64,000 nt of DNA from an uncultured Oscillospiraceae bacterium (GTDB lineage Bacteria > Bacillota > Clostridia > Oscillospirales > Oscillospiraceae), in contig CAKTJC010000008.1 of the NCBI GenBank assembly GCA_934567355.1, positions 1 through 64,000 on the forward strand, written 5' to 3'. Below are positions 46,194 through 54,819 of this stretch, piece after piece; the first letter of the stretch is position 1; every line of letters begins with the position of its first letter. The notes under the pieces were generated by a model. That model worked only from the letters and a program-made list of their open reading frames with translations. It was not told the origin of the DNA and made no database searches. Made by a program: the position numbers and the translations under genes.

Positions 46194-47705
46194 ATGAAGG
46201 CAATTATGGTCATGTTTGACTCCCTGAACCGCGCCATGCTGGAATGCTACGGGTGCACCTGGACGAGAACGCCGAATTTCAAACGCCTGGTGCAGCGGGC
46301 AACGCAGTTTGAAAACTGCTACGTGGGCAGCATGCCCTGCATGCCCGCCCGACGGGAGCTGCATACAGGGCGCCCCAATTTTCTGCACCGCAGCTGGGGG
46401 CCGCTGGAACCATTCGATGATTCCATGCCGGAAATTCTGCGGGATGCAGGCATTTGCAGCCACCTGGTCAGCGACCATCAGCATTATTGGGAAGACGGCG
46501 GCGGCACCTACCACACCCGCTACAGCTCCTGGGAGTGCATTCGCGGGCAGGAGGGCGACCCCTGGAAGGAAAACCTGAACCTGAAACCATGCACCAAATC
46601 CGTATTCAAGGGGAAGGAGGAATTCCTCTCCAAAGCGCCCGTGATGAAGGCCATGAACCTCCACGATCAGGTCAACCGCACCTATATGGACACCGAAAGC
46701 AAGACACCCCAGGCACTGACCTTCGAGGCAGGGCTGGAATTTATCGATGTGAATCATACCGCAGACGACTGGTTCCTGCAAATCGAGTGTTTCGATCCTC
46801 ATGAGCCCTTCTTCTGCGACGAAAAATACCGCAGTCATTTCGATGGGCCACTCCATGGCGAGGACGCTTTGGGTGCTGATTGGCCGCCCTACATGCCCGT
46901 CCGTGAGAGTGCTGGGGTAGTGCAGACAGGGCGCAACCGCTATGCGGCACTGCTGGAAAAATGCGACGCCTCTCTTGGCAGAGTCCTCGACAAAATGGAC
47001 GCATGCGATTTGTGGCGGGACACCATGCTGATCGTATGTACTGACCACGGCTTTCTGCTGGGCGAGCACAACTGGTGGGGTAAGAGTGCAATGCCCTGCT
47101 ACAACGAAATCGCCCATACGCCGCTCTACGTCTATGACCCCCGCCTGGAGTGCGCCGGAAAGCACTGCTCCAGTTTCGTCCAAATGCCGGATCTGACGGC
47201 GACCCCGCTGGAATTCTTCGGGCAACCCATCCCGGCGGATATGACCGGCAAGCCCCTGCGGTCTGCCATGGAGGATGGAGCCGCGCTGCATGATTTTGTG
47301 GTATTCGGTTACCACGGAGGTGAAATCATCGTGACAGATGGGAAATATCTGTACATGAACGCGCCGGAGCATCCTGAGGATCCCTTCTACGACTACACAT
47401 TGATGCCCACTCATATGCGCTGCCGCTTTTCCGTGGAGGAACTGGCGGACATTACCCTTGCCGCTCCCTTTTCCTTTACCAAGGGGCTGAAGACAATGAA
47501 AATCCGCTGCCAGGGGAACTGTGTCGGTGCCAGTGAGCAGGTATCCCCAAGCCGCCTGTTTGACATCGAGAAGGATCCCGGGCAACTGGAAGAACTTGAT
47601 GACCCGGCAGTCATCCATCGCATGAAAGCCCTGATTTCCCGCTACATGAAAGAGGCCGACGCTCCTGCGGAGCTTTACCACCGCTACGGCATTACGCCGC
47701 TGTAA
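46194..47705 (+). CDS. Cytosolic Cys-type sulfatase (S1 family), copy 4
   Basis: A 503-residue sulfatase with maturation motif C49-M-P-A-R, then RELHTGRPNFLHRSWGPLEP. Metal-site residues lie in MVMFDSLN and VCTDHGFLLGEHNWWG. No signal peptide. It is a clear paralogue of the sulfatase at 32520: the motif Cys is at the same residue, and the blocks WEDGG-TYHTRYSSWE and NCYVGS-PCMPARR are nearly unchanged. Last gene of the LacI1 plus-strand unit, followed by a strong terminator. Confidence 0.93.
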   Translation: MKAIMVMFDSLNRAMLECYGCTWTRTPNFKRLVQRATQFENCYVGSMPCMPARRELHTGRPNFLHRSWGPLEPFDDSMPEILRDAGICSHLVSDHQHYWEDGGGTYHTRYSSWECIRGQEGDPWKENLNLKPCTKSVFKGKEEFLSKAPVMKAMNLHDQVNRTYMDTESKTPQALTFEAGLEFIDVNHTADDWFLQIECFDPHEPFFCDEKYRSHFDGPLHGEDALGADWPPYMPVRESAGVVQTGRNRYAALLEKCDASLGRVLDKMDACDLWRDTMLIVCTDHGFLLGEHNWWGKSAMPCYNEIAHTPLYVYDPRLECAGKHCSSFVQMPDLTATPLEFFGQPIPADMTGKPLRSAMEDGAALHDFVVFGYHGGEIIVTDGKYLYMNAPEHPEDPFYDYTLMPTHMRCRFSVEELADITLAAPFSFTKGLKTMKIRCQGNCVGASEQVSPSRLFDIEKDPGQLEELDDPAVIHRMKALISRYMKEADAPAELYHRYGITPL

Positions 47706-47712
47706 CAGCAAA

Positions 47713-47748
47713 ACCCACGGCAGCGGAGAGCATTCCGCTGCCGTGGGT
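47713..47748. terminator. Bidirectional terminator between sulfatase 4 and the CHR genes
   Basis: A perfect 15-bp stem (ACCCACGGCAGCGGA with TCCGCTGCCGTGGGT, loop GAGCAT) between convergent genes. T-richness follows on the minus side (TTTTGCTG). Confidence 0.85.
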
Positions 47749-47774
47749 CTAACTATTTGTGCTGCTTGGGATCC

Positions 47775-48341
47775 TTACCCCGATATGCCGAAGAGGGAAA
47801 GCGCCAGGTTCAGGATGCCTGCCAGAACCATTACGGCAATGGGGCTGAGTTTGGTTTTGCGCAGAAGAATGTAACAGACGGCGAAAATGGCGACCATTGT
47901 CCAGTTGGTGCCGCTCAGGGTGACGGCTGCGCCGCCCCAGAAGGCGCTGACCAGGATCAGGATGCCGGAGGATGCGATCATTGCAACCACCGCCGGGCGG
48001 AGGGAGCCGAGCACGCTCTGCAGCACCGCCATGTTGCGGTACTTCAAATAGAGCTTTGCAATCAGGGTGACGATGATGCAGGCGGGCAGGATGCAGCCGC
48101 AGGTGGACACCAGCGCGCCGGGAACCCCGGCGATTTTGCAGCCGACAAAGGTGGCGGAATTGACTGCGATCGGCCCGGGCGTCATTTCCGCAATGGTGAT
48201 CAGATCCGTAAATTCGCTCATGCTGAGCCAGCCGTGCTTTGCGACGATCTCCGCCTGAATGATGGGCATGGCTGCGTAGCCGCCGCCGAAGCTGAGGGCG
48301 CCGATTTGCAGGAAGCTCAAAAACAGCTGAAAATAAATCAT
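47775..48341 (-). CDS. Half-size CHR-family (chromate/sulfate) transporter, second subunit
   Basis: A 188-residue membrane protein with one CHR domain (about six helices). Motifs: FGGGYAAMPIIQAEIV near the N-terminus and EMTPGPIAVNSATFVGCKIAG, the conserved PGP loop. It overlaps the first subunit by 4 nt, so the two form a heterodimer-type short-chain CHR pair. CHR proteins move chromate, and in some cases probably sulfate. ATG 48341 has GGAGG upstream. Confidence 0.9.
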   Translation of the reverse strand: MIYFQLFLSFLQIGALSFGGGYAAMPIIQAEIVAKHGWLSMSEFTDLITIAEMTPGPIAVNSATFVGCKIAGVPGALVSTCGCILPACIIVTLIAKLYLKYRNMAVLQSVLGSLRPAVVAMIASSGILILVSAFWGGAAVTLSGTNWTMVAIFAVCYILLRKTKLSPIAVMVLAGILNLALSLFGISG

Positions 48342-48904
48342 TTCAGGTTCCTCCTTGCTGCGATCAGGGTGCGGACGATCCCGATTGCAATGCAGGTCAG
48401 GATGATGTAGATCACGTTGATGCGGAATACACATGCCGCCACAAACGCAGCCGCCATGATGACAATGGACGCAATATCCTTCTGCTTCACGACGCCCTTG
48501 CCCATATCCCACACCACGGAGGCAATGACCGCGCCCACGCCGACCTGCATGCCGGACATCACCCGGCTGACGATCACGTTATCCCGGATCAGCGTATAGC
48601 AATAGGAGATCGCCGTAATGACCAAAAAAGGCGGAATAATGGTTGCCAGGATGGCGACCAGCGCGCCCAGGATGCCAGCCAGCTTGTAGCCCACGACGAT
48701 CGCGCCGTTGACCGCGATCGCGCCGGGGGCGGACTGGGCGATGGCGACCAGATTGAGCATCTCGTCCTCATCGATCCAGTGGAGCTCATCAACGAATTTC
48801 TTCTTCATCAGCGTCACGATCACATAGCCGCCGCCGAAGGTGAAGGCGCTCAGGTACAATGTTGAAAAAAACAGCTTGCGCAGGACTTTCTTTTTGTCTT
48901 CCAT
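48338..48904 (-). CDS. Half-size CHR-family (chromate/sulfate) transporter, first subunit
   Basis: A 188-residue partner of the gene at 47775, with the parallel motifs FGGGYVIVTLMKKKFV and QSAPGAIAVNGAIVVGYKLAG (PGA in place of PGP). The two have the same length. ATG 48904 follows GGAGG. Its promoter overlaps that of the divergent LysR gene, a layout typical of LysR-controlled targets. Confidence 0.9.
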   Translation of the reverse strand: MEDKKKVLRKLFFSTLYLSAFTFGGGYVIVTLMKKKFVDELHWIDEDEMLNLVAIAQSAPGAIAVNGAIVVGYKLAGILGALVAILATIIPPFLVITAISYCYTLIRDNVIVSRVMSGMQVGVGAVIASVVWDMGKGVVKQKDIASIVIMAAAFVAACVFRINVIYIILTCIAIGIVRTLIAARRNLK

Positions 48905-48925
48905 AAAATCCCCCTCCTGCAATCC

Positions 48926-48954
48926 AGTATAGCCGCTCTTGACATATTTGTAAA
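48926..48954 (-). promoter_or_regulatory. Promoter of the CHR transporter pair
   Basis: Minus strand: TTTACA (48949-48954), 17-bp spacer, TATACT (48926-48931), 20 bp upstream of the first-subunit ATG. It overlaps the divergent LysR promoter. Confidence 0.7.
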
Positions 48955-48967
48955 ATAGTATTATTCT
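48939..48967 (+). promoter_or_regulatory. Promoter of the lysR-type gene and anSME
   Basis: TTGACA (48939-48944), 17-bp spacer, TATTCT (48962-48967). The -35 lies inside the CHR promoter spacer, so a LysR dimer bound here would affect both directions. Confidence 0.65.
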
Positions 48968-49005
48968 ATAAAAAGCATAATGAATTCGTTATCAAGGAGG
49001 CTCCT

Positions 49006-49890
49006 ATGACGCTGCGGCATATGAAAATCATTGTGGCGGTCTTTCAGCAGGGGAGCGTGACCAAGGCGGCAGAGTCGCTGCACATGGCGCAGCCCTCCGT
49101 CAGCCTCGCCCTGCGGGAGCTGGAGGACTACTACGGCGTAGAGCTTTTTGCCCGGGTCGGGCGGAGGCTGTCCCCCACCGAGTGCGGCAGGGCATTCTAC
49201 GGCTACGCGCTCCACATTGTATCGGTGTTCGACGAGATGGAGACGAAGATGCGCAACTGGGACGCTCTGGGCACCATCCGCGTCGGGGCAACGGTCACCA
49301 TCGGCACTTATCTGCTCCCGCCCCTCATCCGGCAATACCGGGCGGAATACCCCCAGCTTCAGCTGGACATCAAGGTCTTCCGCGCCAGCCAGGTGGAGCA
49401 GATGACGCTCAATAACGAGATCGATCTGGGGCTGATCGAAGCCCGGCCGGAAAGCCGGGAGCTCAGCGCCGTCCCGTTTTTGCAGGATACGCTCTGCGCC
49501 ATTGTTCCCCGCGGCTCGGCGCTGGCAGGTCAGCCCAGCGTTACACTGGAGGAGCTGAGCGCCTTCCCCTTCCTGATGCGGGAGCCCGGCAGCTCCACGC
49601 GGACGATTCTGGACGCCTATTTTGCTCTGCACAATCTGACCGTACACCCCGCATGGGAGAGCGTCAGCACGCAGGCCATTGTGCAGGCGGTTTCTCAGGG
49701 GCTTGGGGTCGCAGTGCTGCCGCAGCGCCTGGTCGCGCGGGATGTGCAGGAGCACACCGTCGCCATGCTCCCCTTCCGGGAACCGCTGAACCGAACGCTC
49801 TACATCGTCCACCACCGCCGCAAATTCCTTTCGCCCAGCATGCAGCGCTTTATTGCGCTGTGCCAGGCGGAAGCGCCTCGATACAAATAA
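49006..49890 (+). CDS. LysR-family transcriptional regulator
   Basis: A 294-residue regulator. N-terminal HTH (1-60) reads MKIIVAVFQQGSVTKAAESLHMAQPSVSLAL; the substrate-binding domain starts about residue 90 (GTIRVGATVTIGTYLLPPLI). LysR proteins of this CysB/CbbR-like layout often sense small anions or metabolites. Divergent from the CHR pair and followed 13 bp later by the sulfatase maturase, so it may couple sulfate-like export to sulfatase activation. ATG 49006 follows AAGGAGG. Confidence 0.92.
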   Translation: MTLRHMKIIVAVFQQGSVTKAAESLHMAQPSVSLALRELEDYYGVELFARVGRRLSPTECGRAFYGYALHIVSVFDEMETKMRNWDALGTIRVGATVTIGTYLLPPLIRQYRAEYPQLQLDIKVFRASQVEQMTLNNEIDLGLIEARPESRELSAVPFLQDTLCAIVPRGSALAGQPSVTLEELSAFPFLMREPGSSTRTILDAYFALHNLTVHPAWESVSTQAIVQAVSQGLGVAVLPQRLVARDVQEHTVAMLPFREPLNRTLYIVHHRRKFLSPSMQRFIALCQAEAPRYK

Positions 49891-49903
49891 GGAGGGCACC
49901 AAT

Positions 49904-51040
49904 TTGAAATCTGTAAATCTGCTGATAAAGCCCGCCTCCAGCCTCTGCAATCTGCGGTGCCGGTATTGCTTTTATGAGGACGAGGCGCGCAACCGCACCC
50001 AGCGCAGCATGGGTGTCATGCCCCAGGCGCTGGCACAGCAGCTGATCTGCCAGGCATTCAATGCCGTGGATGCCGGCGGCGCGGTCAACTTCACCTTCCA
50101 GGGGGGCGAGCCCACCGTCGCAGGCCTTCCCTTCTTCCGCGATTTCGCGCAAATGGTACGCATGCATTGCCCCGCCGGGGTTTCCGTACACTATGCGATT
50201 CAGACCAACGGCACGCTGCTTGACGAGCAGTGGGCCGCCTTCCTGAAGCAGGAGCATTTTCTCGTTGGGCTCTCGCTGGACGGCATGCGGCGCGTACACG
50301 ATTCCCTCCGGCTGGATGCGGCAGGCGCGGGCACCTGGCAGCGCGTCCTGGCGGCAAAATCGCTGCTGGAAAAATATGGGGTGGATTACAACGCGCTGTG
50401 CGTCGTGACCGCCGACTGTGCCCGGCGGGGAGAGCAGGTCTATAAAAACCTTAAAAATCTCGGCTTCCGCTATATCCAGTTCATCGCATGCATGGATCCC
50501 ATCGGTCGCCCCCGGGGACAGGAGCCGTGGTCGCTGACGCCGGAGGAATACGGAGTTTTCCTGTGCCGCATATTCGACCTGTGGTATCAGGACTGGAAAA
50601 AACGCGACTATCACAGCATCCGTCTCTTTGACGACTACATCCACATTCTTCTGGGCGACGGTGCAAGCACCTGCGCCACCTGCGGCAAATGCGGCTCATA
50701 CCTGGTCATCGAGGGGGACGGCTCCGCATATCCCTGCGATTTCTACGTGCTGGATCCCTGGAAGCTGGGCAGCATCCAGGAGACGACCATCGCCCGGCTC
50801 TCCGGCAGTGAAAAAGCCGCCGCTTTCCTCCGCTGGGGCACGGACAAGCCCGCTGAATGCCGCTCCTGCCCCTACGGTCGGCTCTGCAACGGCGGCTGCA
50901 AAAACGACTGGCACACGGACGAAACAGGCCCGCACAATTATTTCTGCTCCTCCTTCCGCGCCCTGCTGGACTACGCGCTCCCCAGGATGCAGGAGATCGC
51001 CGCAGCAGAACATGCGGCGCGCCACTGCCAATTGTGGTAA
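49904..51040 (+). CDS. Anaerobic sulfatase-maturating enzyme (radical SAM, SPASM)
   Basis: A 378-residue radical SAM enzyme that oxidises the active-site Cys of sulfatases to C-alpha-formylglycine. The Cx3Cx2C cluster is at C15, C19 and C22 (SLCNLRCRYCFYEDEA), and TFQGGEPTVAGLPFFRDF is the family GGEP motif. C-terminal SPASM cysteines are visible in CATCGKCGSY, YPCDFYV and CRSCPYGRLCNGGCKND. The start is TTG 49904 with GGAGG at 49891. The only maturase seen here, it should serve all four Cys-type sulfatases. Confidence 0.94.
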   Translation: MKSVNLLIKPASSLCNLRCRYCFYEDEARNRTQRSMGVMPQALAQQLICQAFNAVDAGGAVNFTFQGGEPTVAGLPFFRDFAQMVRMHCPAGVSVHYAIQTNGTLLDEQWAAFLKQEHFLVGLSLDGMRRVHDSLRLDAAGAGTWQRVLAAKSLLEKYGVDYNALCVVTADCARRGEQVYKNLKNLGFRYIQFIACMDPIGRPRGQEPWSLTPEEYGVFLCRIFDLWYQDWKKRDYHSIRLFDDYIHILLGDGASTCATCGKCGSYLVIEGDGSAYPCDFYVLDPWKLGSIQETTIARLSGSEKAAAFLRWGTDKPAECRSCPYGRLCNGGCKNDWHTDETGPHNYFCSSFRALLDYALPRMQEIAAAEHAARHCQLW

Positions 51041-51068
51041 AAGGCACATCCCCTTCGTCGGGGAGGAA

Positions 51069-51115
51069 CTGCCCCCGGGCTCTGATTCAGTACAGAGCCC
51101 AGGGGCAGCTTTTTG
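51069..51115 (+). terminator. Rho-independent terminator after the maturase gene
   Basis: CTGCCCC and GGGCTCTG arms pair with CAGAGCCC and GGGGCAG around an ATTCAGTA loop, then CTTTTTG. It separates the maturase from the convergent serine-hydrolase operon. Confidence 0.9.
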
Positions 51116-51119
51116 CCGT

Positions 51120-52634
51120 TTACTCGGTGCGGACAGCGGTGGAATATTCCGTAAACCAGGGACGCTGCTCATTGAGAATGTTCTTCGATGCACTGACGCG
51201 ATAAGTGCCGTCCTTTTCTCTGTGGAAGGTCATTTCCGTTACGAACCAGCCGGAAATCCAGTGAATGCGGATCAGCAGGGTATTTTCGTCGGTGAAGGCC
51301 GCCGTGGAATAGGTACGGCGAAGGCCGGGAAGGACGCTGTCGGTCTCATGGACGGTGATGCCGCCATCGAAGCGAGCGATGAAGTCGGCATAGCCGTCAA
51401 CGGTCAAGGTCACTGTCTCCGGGGTAACCGCAAGCGTGAAATCGGTCATTTCCTTTTTCTTCGAGGCGTCATAAAAGCTCTCAAAGAAATTAAAGCCTCC
51501 GGGACTTACGCCGATCCAGGGCGTTGCGGTGCCCTCCAGCACCCGATAAGTCCCGGAAAAATGATCCTGTGCAGGGAGGAAGCGGTTGGGCTCATCCCAC
51601 ACAACGCTGCGCGAGCCGGCGTAGGTCACCAGATCGTTCCATGCAGCGTCGTTCTCCGGGACGGGAGCGTCCTCAATTTCATCCAGCAGGTACCGGTACA
51701 CCATCTCCAGCGTCTTTGCCGGTCCGTAGGGTTCGATACCGCCTTCGTTGATGGCGACAAGGATTCCCCGCTCCGGCAGGATAATACAGTACTGTCCCTG
51801 CCCGCCGTCAAAGCGCCAGGCTCCGGGATAATTACAGCGCCACAGCTGATAGCCATAGCCACAGTGCGCGTCATCGCTGCCGGGCATGGCATCCGTTGCG
51901 ATGTGTACATGCAGCGCATCACGAATCCACTGCGGGTCGATAAGCTGTTTATCGCCGATTTTGCCGCCGCACGCATACAGCATGCCAAGCCGCAGGTTAT
52001 TTTCCGTCAGGGAGAAGCAGCCCGGCTCCGCAATATTGCCGTCGTGGAATTTCAGCCACACCATGCTTGCCGGGTCAATGCCGATGTAGGGGAAGAGTTT
52101 TTCGCTCAGATAAGCAAAAACGTCCTTCCCGGTAACCTTTCTGACCAGCACGGCAAGCAGGCAGGAACCGGCTGTGTTATACAGGAACCGGGTGCCCGGC
52201 TCAAACACGACGGGATTTTCCAGATAGAGCCGAATCCAGTCGTCCGTCAGCTCCGACATATGCTCCATACCATTGGTCATGGTCACCACATGCCGCACAA
52301 GCAGGCGTTCAAACTGCGGTGTCTGCCGGATGTTCCACTGCTTCATCTCGCCGGCAAACAGATCGGCAATGCGATCATCCATTGAAAGCAGCCCCTCGGT
52401 GCATGCAAGTCCGATGGCAGTGCAGGTGTAGCTCTTGCCCATGGAGTGGCAGCTGTGCGGGAATTCTCTGCCGAAGGGCGCCCACCAGGATTCCAGAAAG
52501 ACCTTGCCGTCCTTCATTGCCATAACGCCGTGCATTTCTGTTTTGTCATGCTGCACCATTTGCAGAAATTTTTTTGCCTTTTCCGCCGACAGTCCGATTT
52601 TTTCCGGGCGGGTACGTTCAAGCTGCCAAATCAT
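51120..52634 (-). CDS. Serine hydrolase, beta-lactamase (class C / esterase) family
   Basis: A 504-residue protein with the SxxK nucleophile in SMGKSYT (about residue 66) and the YxN motif in FLYNTAGS, plus a beta-rich C-terminal domain (about 370-504). No signal peptide, so a cytosolic esterase, amidase or peptidase is likelier than a secreted beta-lactamase. Its ATG overlaps the stop of LacI regulator 2 (ATGA). Last gene of the second opp operon. Confidence 0.87.
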   Translation of the reverse strand: MIWQLERTRPEKIGLSAEKAKKFLQMVQHDKTEMHGVMAMKDGKVFLESWWAPFGREFPHSCHSMGKSYTCTAIGLACTEGLLSMDDRIADLFAGEMKQWNIRQTPQFERLLVRHVVTMTNGMEHMSELTDDWIRLYLENPVVFEPGTRFLYNTAGSCLLAVLVRKVTGKDVFAYLSEKLFPYIGIDPASMVWLKFHDGNIAEPGCFSLTENNLRLGMLYACGGKIGDKQLIDPQWIRDALHVHIATDAMPGSDDAHCGYGYQLWRCNYPGAWRFDGGQGQYCIILPERGILVAINEGGIEPYGPAKTLEMVYRYLLDEIEDAPVPENDAAWNDLVTYAGSRSVVWDEPNRFLPAQDHFSGTYRVLEGTATPWIGVSPGGFNFFESFYDASKKKEMTDFTLAVTPETVTLTVDGYADFIARFDGGITVHETDSVLPGLRRTYSTAAFTDENTLLIRIHWISGWFVTEMTFHREKDGTYRVSASKNILNEQRPWFTEYSTAVRTE

Positions 52635-53653
52635 ATCTTCTCTCCTTGCTTCTTTTCGATGACCCCTGTCGTCTCGCGGGGGTGCAGGGTTGTGGGAATG
52701 CAGACGGACATTGTGTTCACCTTTCCGTTTTCCAGAAGATCCTGCACCGCGTTTACAACGGCGTCACATGCCATTTGGGTTTCTCCTTCGATGGTGGAGA
52801 TGGACGGCGCATACATCTCCGCCAGCGGGCCGCTGTCGAGTGTGATCACCCGCACATCATCCGGGACACGCAGTCCACGGCTCTTCAAATAGGATATGGT
52901 CTCAATCGCGTTGGTCAGCGAATTCGCGTAAACACCGTCGAACGGCACACCGCGATCCAGCAGGTCGCCCAGGGCATCCTGCACTGTCTTTCCCCGCTCC
53001 GGAGAGACAGTCACGCACAGCCCTTCATCCAGATGGATCCCGTTTTCCCACAACGCCTGCTGATAGCCCAGGTACCGGCCGATGTGACCGGAACGCGTGC
53101 GGTCGGACTGAATGTAAACGATCTTCCGCGCGCCGGAGCGAATGAGCTCATTGGTTGCGCTGCGGGTGCCTCCCACAATGTCAAACAGCACCCTGGGACA
53201 CCCCTCCACGCCATCGGGAACCGTCCCCAGGTATACGGTTGGAATATCCGAAAACTCTGCCGGTACCGGAGTCTCGCGGAACACATGGATGATGGCGGCG
53301 GTATTATACAGCGACAGCGCGCTGAAAAATGTATTGGCAATCCCCTCGTCGTGCAGCGTGACGCACACGATGGGCGTATAGCCCCTCTTGATCAGCTCCC
53401 GCACCAGCATTTCTGAAATACCGGAAAAGTTCTCGTTACCCATATGGGGCACCATGATTCCAATCAGCTTGCTCTGATTGGAGCGCAGGGTCTGCGCCAC
53501 CAGATTGGGCGTATACTGTGCTTCCCGGATTGCGTTCATGACGGCGCTGCGGGTGCTGTCGGAGTATTTTCCTTTCCCGTTGACGATCCGCGAAACCGTG
53601 CTGACGGACACTCCGGTCGCCTCGGCAATATCACGAATGGTAACCTTAGACAT
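52631..53653 (-). CDS. LacI-family transcriptional regulator 2
   Basis: A 340-residue repressor with HTH KVTIRDIAEATGVSVSTVSR (about 3-22), hinge YTPNLVAQTLRSNQ and a sugar-binding-like effector domain. It is embedded between the MFS gene (8-nt overlap) and the serine hydrolase, inside the operon that starts at oppA2. A perfect LacI-type palindrome lies at the operon promoter (60487), so the unit is probably autoregulated. Confidence 0.92.
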   Translation of the reverse strand: MSKVTIRDIAEATGVSVSTVSRIVNGKGKYSDSTRSAVMNAIREAQYTPNLVAQTLRSNQSKLIGIMVPHMGNENFSGISEMLVRELIKRGYTPIVCVTLHDEGIANTFFSALSLYNTAAIIHVFRETPVPAEFSDIPTVYLGTVPDGVEGCPRVLFDIVGGTRSATNELIRSGARKIVYIQSDRTRSGHIGRYLGYQQALWENGIHLDEGLCVTVSPERGKTVQDALGDLLDRGVPFDGVYANSLTNAIETISYLKSRGLRVPDDVRVITLDSGPLAEMYAPSISTIEGETQMACDAVVNAVQDLLENGKVNTMSVCIPTTLHPRETTGVIEKKQGEKI

Positions 53654-54815
53654 GTTTTCTCCTTTCTCGCAGTGTCCACACAGAAACGAACGTCAATGCC
53701 AGCAGCTGCAGCACCATCACGGAAAGATACATTCTGCTGTAGCTCATGTTGGCGGAAATCCAACCGCCAACGGGCGCTCCGATGGCGTTGCCGATGTCCA
53801 GCGCCGTGTAGTAGGTGCTGTTTGCGGTTCCGCTTTTGGATACGTCAACGGATCTGACGCACCATGCCTGCATCATCGGCCCCAGCGCACCGTAGAAGGT
53901 GCCGTACAGCGCCGCCCCCACCAGGAACACGGGGAGCGTCCTGGCGAAGCTCAGCGTCAGGAAAACGAGGCTGAAGCCAGCCAGCGCAGCCAGCACAATG
54001 GCGCGGCTGTGACGACTGTCGGAAAGTCTGCCGAACAGCGGCCGGGTAAAGAGCATCACCGCACCTGCCACCGTAAAGAAGTAGCCGATGTTTTCAACAT
54101 ACAGGCTGTCGGCATACAGCGCGATAAAATTGGAAATGACAGCCATGCCTGCGCCGACGCACAGGGTAATCATAGCAGGCGCCGCCGCCTCGCGGGCAAA
54201 CAGCCGGTTCACCAGTCCAAACTCCTGCGCAGGCTTTTTAGGCGATACCCGCAGGCTCGATTCATCGATCAGAAGCCCCAGCACACAGCTGGCTGCCGCC
54301 AGCGCAAACGCAACCAGGAACATGCGGAAGTAGCCCAAGCTGCCGCTCAGCTGTAAGCCCAGATTGGGGGCAAATACAGAGGCCAGCGAGGAGCAGATGC
54401 CATACAGTCCAATGCCGCGCCCAATCTGCTCCTCCGGAATGGAGGCAACCAGGACGGTGCTTGTGGCGGTGGTGGCCATGCCCCAGCCGATGCCGTGGAG
54501 CAGGCGAAATGCCATCATGGCAGCCACCGAGGCGGAAAACATGTAGCCCAGGATTGCAGCAGCGATAATTACAACGGATGCCAGCAGAATTTTTTTCCTG
54601 CTTTTCATATCGATGTAGTAGCCGACAAACGGACGCGTGATCACAGCCGTAACGGTAAACGCAGTCGCCACAAGCCCCGCCGTCTCCACGCCGCCGCCCA
54701 ACGCAACCACATATTTTGGAAGCGTAGGCGTAAGAATATGAAAGCTGAATGCAATAAACACATTGCACAGGAACACAAGAATAAAATTGCGGTTCCACAT
54801 ACGGTTATTTTTCAC
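53646..54815 (-). CDS. MFS transporter
   Basis: A 389-residue twelve-helix carrier. The loop 2-3 motif reads RPFVGYYIDMKSRKKILL and its second-half counterpart RPLFGRLSDSRHSR, typical of drug/sugar MFS exporters of the YfcJ-like group. The start is taken as GTG 54815 (KNNRMWNRNF follows) because GGGGAG lies 11 nt upstream; ATG 54800 is an alternative. It may export a product of the island. Confidence 0.87.
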   Translation of the reverse strand: MKNNRMWNRNFILVFLCNVFIAFSFHILTPTLPKYVVALGGGVETAGLVATAFTVTAVITRPFVGYYIDMKSRKKILLASVVIIAAAILGYMFSASVAAMMAFRLLHGIGWGMATTATSTVLVASIPEEQIGRGIGLYGICSSLASVFAPNLGLQLSGSLGYFRMFLVAFALAAASCVLGLLIDESSLRVSPKKPAQEFGLVNRLFAREAAAPAMITLCVGAGMAVISNFIALYADSLYVENIGYFFTVAGAVMLFTRPLFGRLSDSRHSRAIVLAALAGFSLVFLTLSFARTLPVFLVGAALYGTFYGALGPMMQAWCVRSVDVSKSGTANSTYYTALDIGNAIGAPVGGWISANMSYSRMYLSVMVLQLLALTFVSVWTLRERRKHV

Positions 54816-54819
54816 GGAT

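Noticed and set aside
51120..52634. Antibiotic-resistance beta-lactamase
   Set aside because: SxxK and YxN motifs are present, but there is no signal peptide, the protein is much longer than class C enzymes, and it sits in a transport/sulfatase operon. An esterase or peptidase role is likelier.
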